64,000 nucleotides of DNA from UBA11524 sp965646445 (GTDB lineage: Bacteria; Bacillota; Clostridia; Christensenellales; Aristaeellaceae). The stretch covers positions 1 through 64,000 of the forward strand of contig CBFFZW010000010.1 in assembly GCA_965646445.1 (NCBI GenBank), given 5' to 3'. Position 1 is the first letter of the stretch, and each line of letters starts with the position of its first letter. The notes under the pieces are model-generated. The model made no database searches and had not been told where the DNA came from. It worked only from the letters and a program-made list of their open reading frames with translations. Below, piece after piece: positions 61,701 through 64,000 of this stretch. The position numbers were made by a program, and so were the translations under genes.

Positions 61701-63206
61701 TTACGCCAGCTTGATGGTCAGCGCGGCCACGGAAGCCGCGGGCAGGCGGATGCTGCCGCCGTCGGCAAAGTCGATATCGCGGGTAACGGGCACGACCGCG
61801 TTGGGCTGCTCAAAGGTGTTGCAGGTGAGGGGGTCGGCATGGGAGAGGATGGCCAGCTGCCCCTTACCGGTGACGGCGCCGCCAAGCCCGGAAAGGCTGA
61901 CATCCTTGGCGGTGGTCAGATCCAGGTTGGCCATGGTGACGGTGAGCACCCCATCCTTGACGGAGGCGGAGCAGGAGAGGGTGTTGAGGGGATCGTACTT
62001 CTCGTGCTCCAGGGTACGGGCGGAAACGTTCGTTTCCAGCTGCTTGCCGCCCTGATGGTTCCGGTACATGGCGAACACATGGTAGTTGGGGGTTTCCACA
62101 AAGTTTTCGCCCCCGGCCAGGTAGAGGGAGTGCAGGTTGTTGACCAGCTGCGCCAGGTTGGCCATGCCCACCACGTCGCAGCGGTTGTTGAAGATGTTCA
62201 GCGTCAGGGCGGCCACGGCGGCGTCGCGCAGGTTGCTCTGCTGCTCGAAGAGGTTGTAGCCCTTGCTGGGGCCTGTGCCCTCCACATGCCAGTTGCCCCA
62301 CTCGTCCACCACCATCTTCAGCCTGCGGTCGGGGTCGAACTCGTCCATCAGGAAGCGGTGCGCGTCGATGACCTCCCGCATCCTGTCGGCGCGGAAAAGC
62401 TCGTCGTACCACTGCTCCTCATCCTTAAAGGCCAGCTCGTCATGGCCGCGGCCCCAGTCAGTGTAATAATGGAAGCTGACGCCCCAGGTGGGCACCTCGT
62501 GCCAGGGACGGGCGGCCCATTCCTTCATCAGGCGGCGGGTCCAGTCCAGATCACGGCCGTTGGCGCCGCACAGGATCAGCCTCATGTTGCTGGTATCCAG
62601 GCTGCGGAAAATGGTGGTGTAGCGGATGTACTCCCGGGCGCACATTTCTGGCGACATCTGGCCGCCGCCGCCCCAGTTCTCGTTGCCGATGCCCCAGTAG
62701 CGCACGTTGAAGGGCTCCTCGTCGCCGTTGGCGGCCCGCTCCCGGGTGAGGGTGGTGGCGTTCTTGGGGAAGTTGCAGTATTCGATCCAGTCCCGGATAT
62801 GCAGGGGCGTGGTGGCGGTCATGTTGGCCGCGATGTAGGGCTCGGCGCCCACCAGGCGGCACAGATCCATGAATTCATGGGTGCCCACCTGGTTGCTCTC
62901 CATGCGGTGGTCGTGATAATACCACCAGTTCACCCGGGTGGGGCGGCTTTCCCGGGGGCCGATGCCGTCGCGCCAGTCGTAGGTCTCGGCGAAGCAGCCG
63001 CCGGGCCAGCGCAGCACGGGCGGGGCGATCTTTTTGAAGCTGTCCACCAGGGCCTTGCGGAAGCCGTGGATATTGTCCACCGGGCTGTCCTCGCCCACCC
63101 ACAGGCCATCGTAGAACACGCCGCCAATATGCTCGGAAAAATGTCCATAAAGCTCGGGGCTGATGACGCCCCGTGAACGGGAAAAATCAATCACGATTTG
63201 ATCCAT
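61701..63206 (-). CDS. Alpha-L-arabinofuranosidase (GH51)
   Basis: A 501-residue cytoplasmic glycosidase. Glu176 in WGIGNENWGG is the acid/base and Glu303 in VVDEWGNWH the nucleophile of GH51. LRWPGGCFAETYDWRDGIGP is a strongly conserved substrate-site segment. A C-terminal beta-sandwich domain follows. It releases arabinofuranose from arabinoxylan or arabinan oligosaccharides after uptake. The ATG at 63206 has AGGAG 11 bases before it; a longer frame has no site. It starts the operon with the glycyl radical enzyme and activase, probably controlled by the AraC protein encoded just upstream. Confidence 0.93.
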   Translation of the reverse strand: MDQIVIDFSRSRGVISPELYGHFSEHIGGVFYDGLWVGEDSPVDNIHGFRKALVDSFKKIAPPVLRWPGGCFAETYDWRDGIGPRESRPTRVNWWYYHDHRMESNQVGTHEFMDLCRLVGAEPYIAANMTATTPLHIRDWIEYCNFPKNATTLTRERAANGDEEPFNVRYWGIGNENWGGGGQMSPEMCAREYIRYTTIFRSLDTSNMRLILCGANGRDLDWTRRLMKEWAARPWHEVPTWGVSFHYYTDWGRGHDELAFKDEEQWYDELFRADRMREVIDAHRFLMDEFDPDRRLKMVVDEWGNWHVEGTGPSKGYNLFEQQSNLRDAAVAALTLNIFNNRCDVVGMANLAQLVNNLHSLYLAGGENFVETPNYHVFAMYRNHQGGKQLETNVSARTLEHEKYDPLNTLSCSASVKDGVLTVTMANLDLTTAKDVSLSGLGGAVTGKGQLAILSHADPLTCNTFEQPNAVVPVTRDIDFADGGSIRLPAASVAALTIKLA

Positions 63207-63329
63207 TGCTGAAAACACTCCTTTATCCTTTCGTTCATGGACGCGAGATGGAATCATGACTTTATTATAAAGGTTTATCCATGCCCGTGGAAAGAAAAAA
63301 AGTATTCAGATATGGACAAAAAGTGTGAT

Positions 63330-64000
63330 TCATATCGCGCTGGTGTCGTCCGGCTTGATGCCCTTGTTGATCCGGTAATCCGAGGGCGTCGTTCCTGTGC
63401 ATTCCTTGAAGGCGCGGTTGAAGGAGCGCACGTTCTGGAAGCCGCAGTCCAGGGCCACCTGGGCCAGGTAGATGTTCTCCTGGTTGAGCAGCTCGCAGGC
63501 GTAATCCACCCGGCACTGGTTGACGTACTGGCGGAAATTGATGTCCACCGACTGATGGAAATACCGGGAGAGGTAATTCGCGCCATAGCCGATGGCCTGG
63601 GCGGCGGTCTGCATGTTGATGTTTTCCCGGAAGTTTTCTTCCACATAGGACAAAAGTTTGTGGAGGACGCCGTCATCCGTCTGCTGGGCTTCCACCAGCG
63701 GCACGCTGGCAAGGAAGGCCTCGCACACCGCGTAGCAGGTGGCCTTGATGGTCAGCGGCTCCGCGGTATCGGGATAGGCCACATGGCGATAGGTGTCCAC
63801 CAGGTACTGGAACAGCGGCTCCCGCACGTCGAATACGCTGCGGACGCCCTCCTTGCCCGCAATCATATGGACAAAGGAGCCCACATACCCCGCGGAAAAG
63901 TTGACCACAAAGCATTTCGACTGCCGCGGGGTGGAGGTGAAATGAACCTGATTGGACAATATCAGCGCGATCTGTCCGGCCTTGATCTGCTCATGCCGTC
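63330..64000 (-). CDS. AraC-family regulator, N-terminus cut by window edge
   Basis: The open frame continues to the right edge, so the start is missing. The visible part begins RHEQIKAGQIALILSNQVHF, the end of a cupin sensor domain. The C-terminal 110 residues form the AraC DNA-binding domain: NMQTAAQAIGYGANYLSRYF and ALDCGFQNVRSFNRAFKECT, ending TTPSDYR. A TTG at 63959 would be a false internal start. It precedes the GH51-glycyl radical operon on the same strand with a 123 bp gap holding a TATAAT box on the minus strand (63269-63264), and likely activates that operon in response to arabinose-type sugars. Confidence 0.88.
   Translation of the reverse strand, partial: RHEQIKAGQIALILSNQVHFTSTPRQSKCFVVNFSAGYVGSFVHMIAGKEGVRSVFDVREPLFQYLVDTYRHVAYPDTAEPLTIKATCYAVCEAFLASVPLVEAQQTDDGVLHKLLSYVEENFRENINMQTAAQAIGYGANYLSRYFHQSVDINFRQYVNQCRVDYACELLNQENIYLAQVALDCGFQNVRSFNRAFKECTGTTPSDYRINKGIKPDDTSAI

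Noticed and set aside
59697..63176. 1159-codon plus-strand open frame over GH51 and the glycyl radical enzyme
   Set aside because: The minus-strand genes have full catalytic motifs and ribosome binding sites; this frame has none and is explained by GC-rich codon bias.
63957..63959. TTG start for the AraC gene at the right edge
   Set aside because: The frame continues upstream with sensor-domain sequence (HEQIKAGQIALIL), so the gene is cut by the window edge rather than starting here.

Overview
The window comes from a high-GC, low-sigma-complexity member of the Bacillota, most likely a gut- or rumen-type Clostridia. The signs are sigma-A style promoters with strong AGGAGG ribosome binding sites, a CtsR operator in front of clpB, an LplB/YtcP-type ABC sugar importer with a DUF3502-type binding protein, a YesM/YesN two-component pair, AddA instead of RecB, and parS sites of the Spo0J/ParB type. 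No species can be named from the sequence. No rRNA or tRNA genes were recognised.

Left part (1-33 kb), mostly on the minus strand. It starts with a secreted-protein fragment, a three-part membrane transport locus (secreted binding-like protein, large permease, 57-residue membrane protein) with an M14-like deacylase, and a divergent LysR regulator. A ketopantoate-reductase-like gene and a secreted polysaccharide deacetylase follow, flanked by two inverted copies of a structured intergenic repeat. Next comes sugar catabolism: sugar isomerase, several Gfo/Idh/MocA dehydrogenases, an AraC regulator, a LarA-type racemase, NagB, a serine hydrolase, an EamA exporter and an ABC importer. A low-GC DUF5131 gene and clpB sit among them. 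A 1.35 kb gene-free island (27.9-29.2 kb) holds a large inverted repeat with compensatory changes in its stems. It is followed by a LmbE-type deacetylase and the YesM/YesN pair.

Middle (33-45 kb), all plus strand: an esterase-like hydrolase, a GH4 glycosidase, NagA, a ceramidase-like amidase, an SDR with no lysine in its YxxxK motif, a DapA-like lyase, a Gfo/Idh/MocA protein, an M20 peptidase and an MFS permease. This looks like a pathway for an N-acylated or otherwise modified sugar.

Origin region (45.3-56 kb): DnaA boxes, a GC-rich spacer and a DnaA-trio-like tract lie directly before dnaN-recF-addA. There is a perfect parS between recF and addA, a near-perfect parS at the start of the next gene, and a second DnaA-box cluster at 55.7 kb. 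This is very probably the chromosomal origin, but dnaA is missing from its usual place. Two promoter-driven structured leaders precede a phosphodiesterase and a metallo-hydrolase gene.

Right part (56-64 kb): rubrerythrin-like and acetyltransferase genes, an alpha/beta hydrolase with a 44-residue membrane peptide under a TetR regulator, and an AraC-regulated set comprising a GH51 arabinofuranosidase, an unusual glycyl radical enzyme and its activase.
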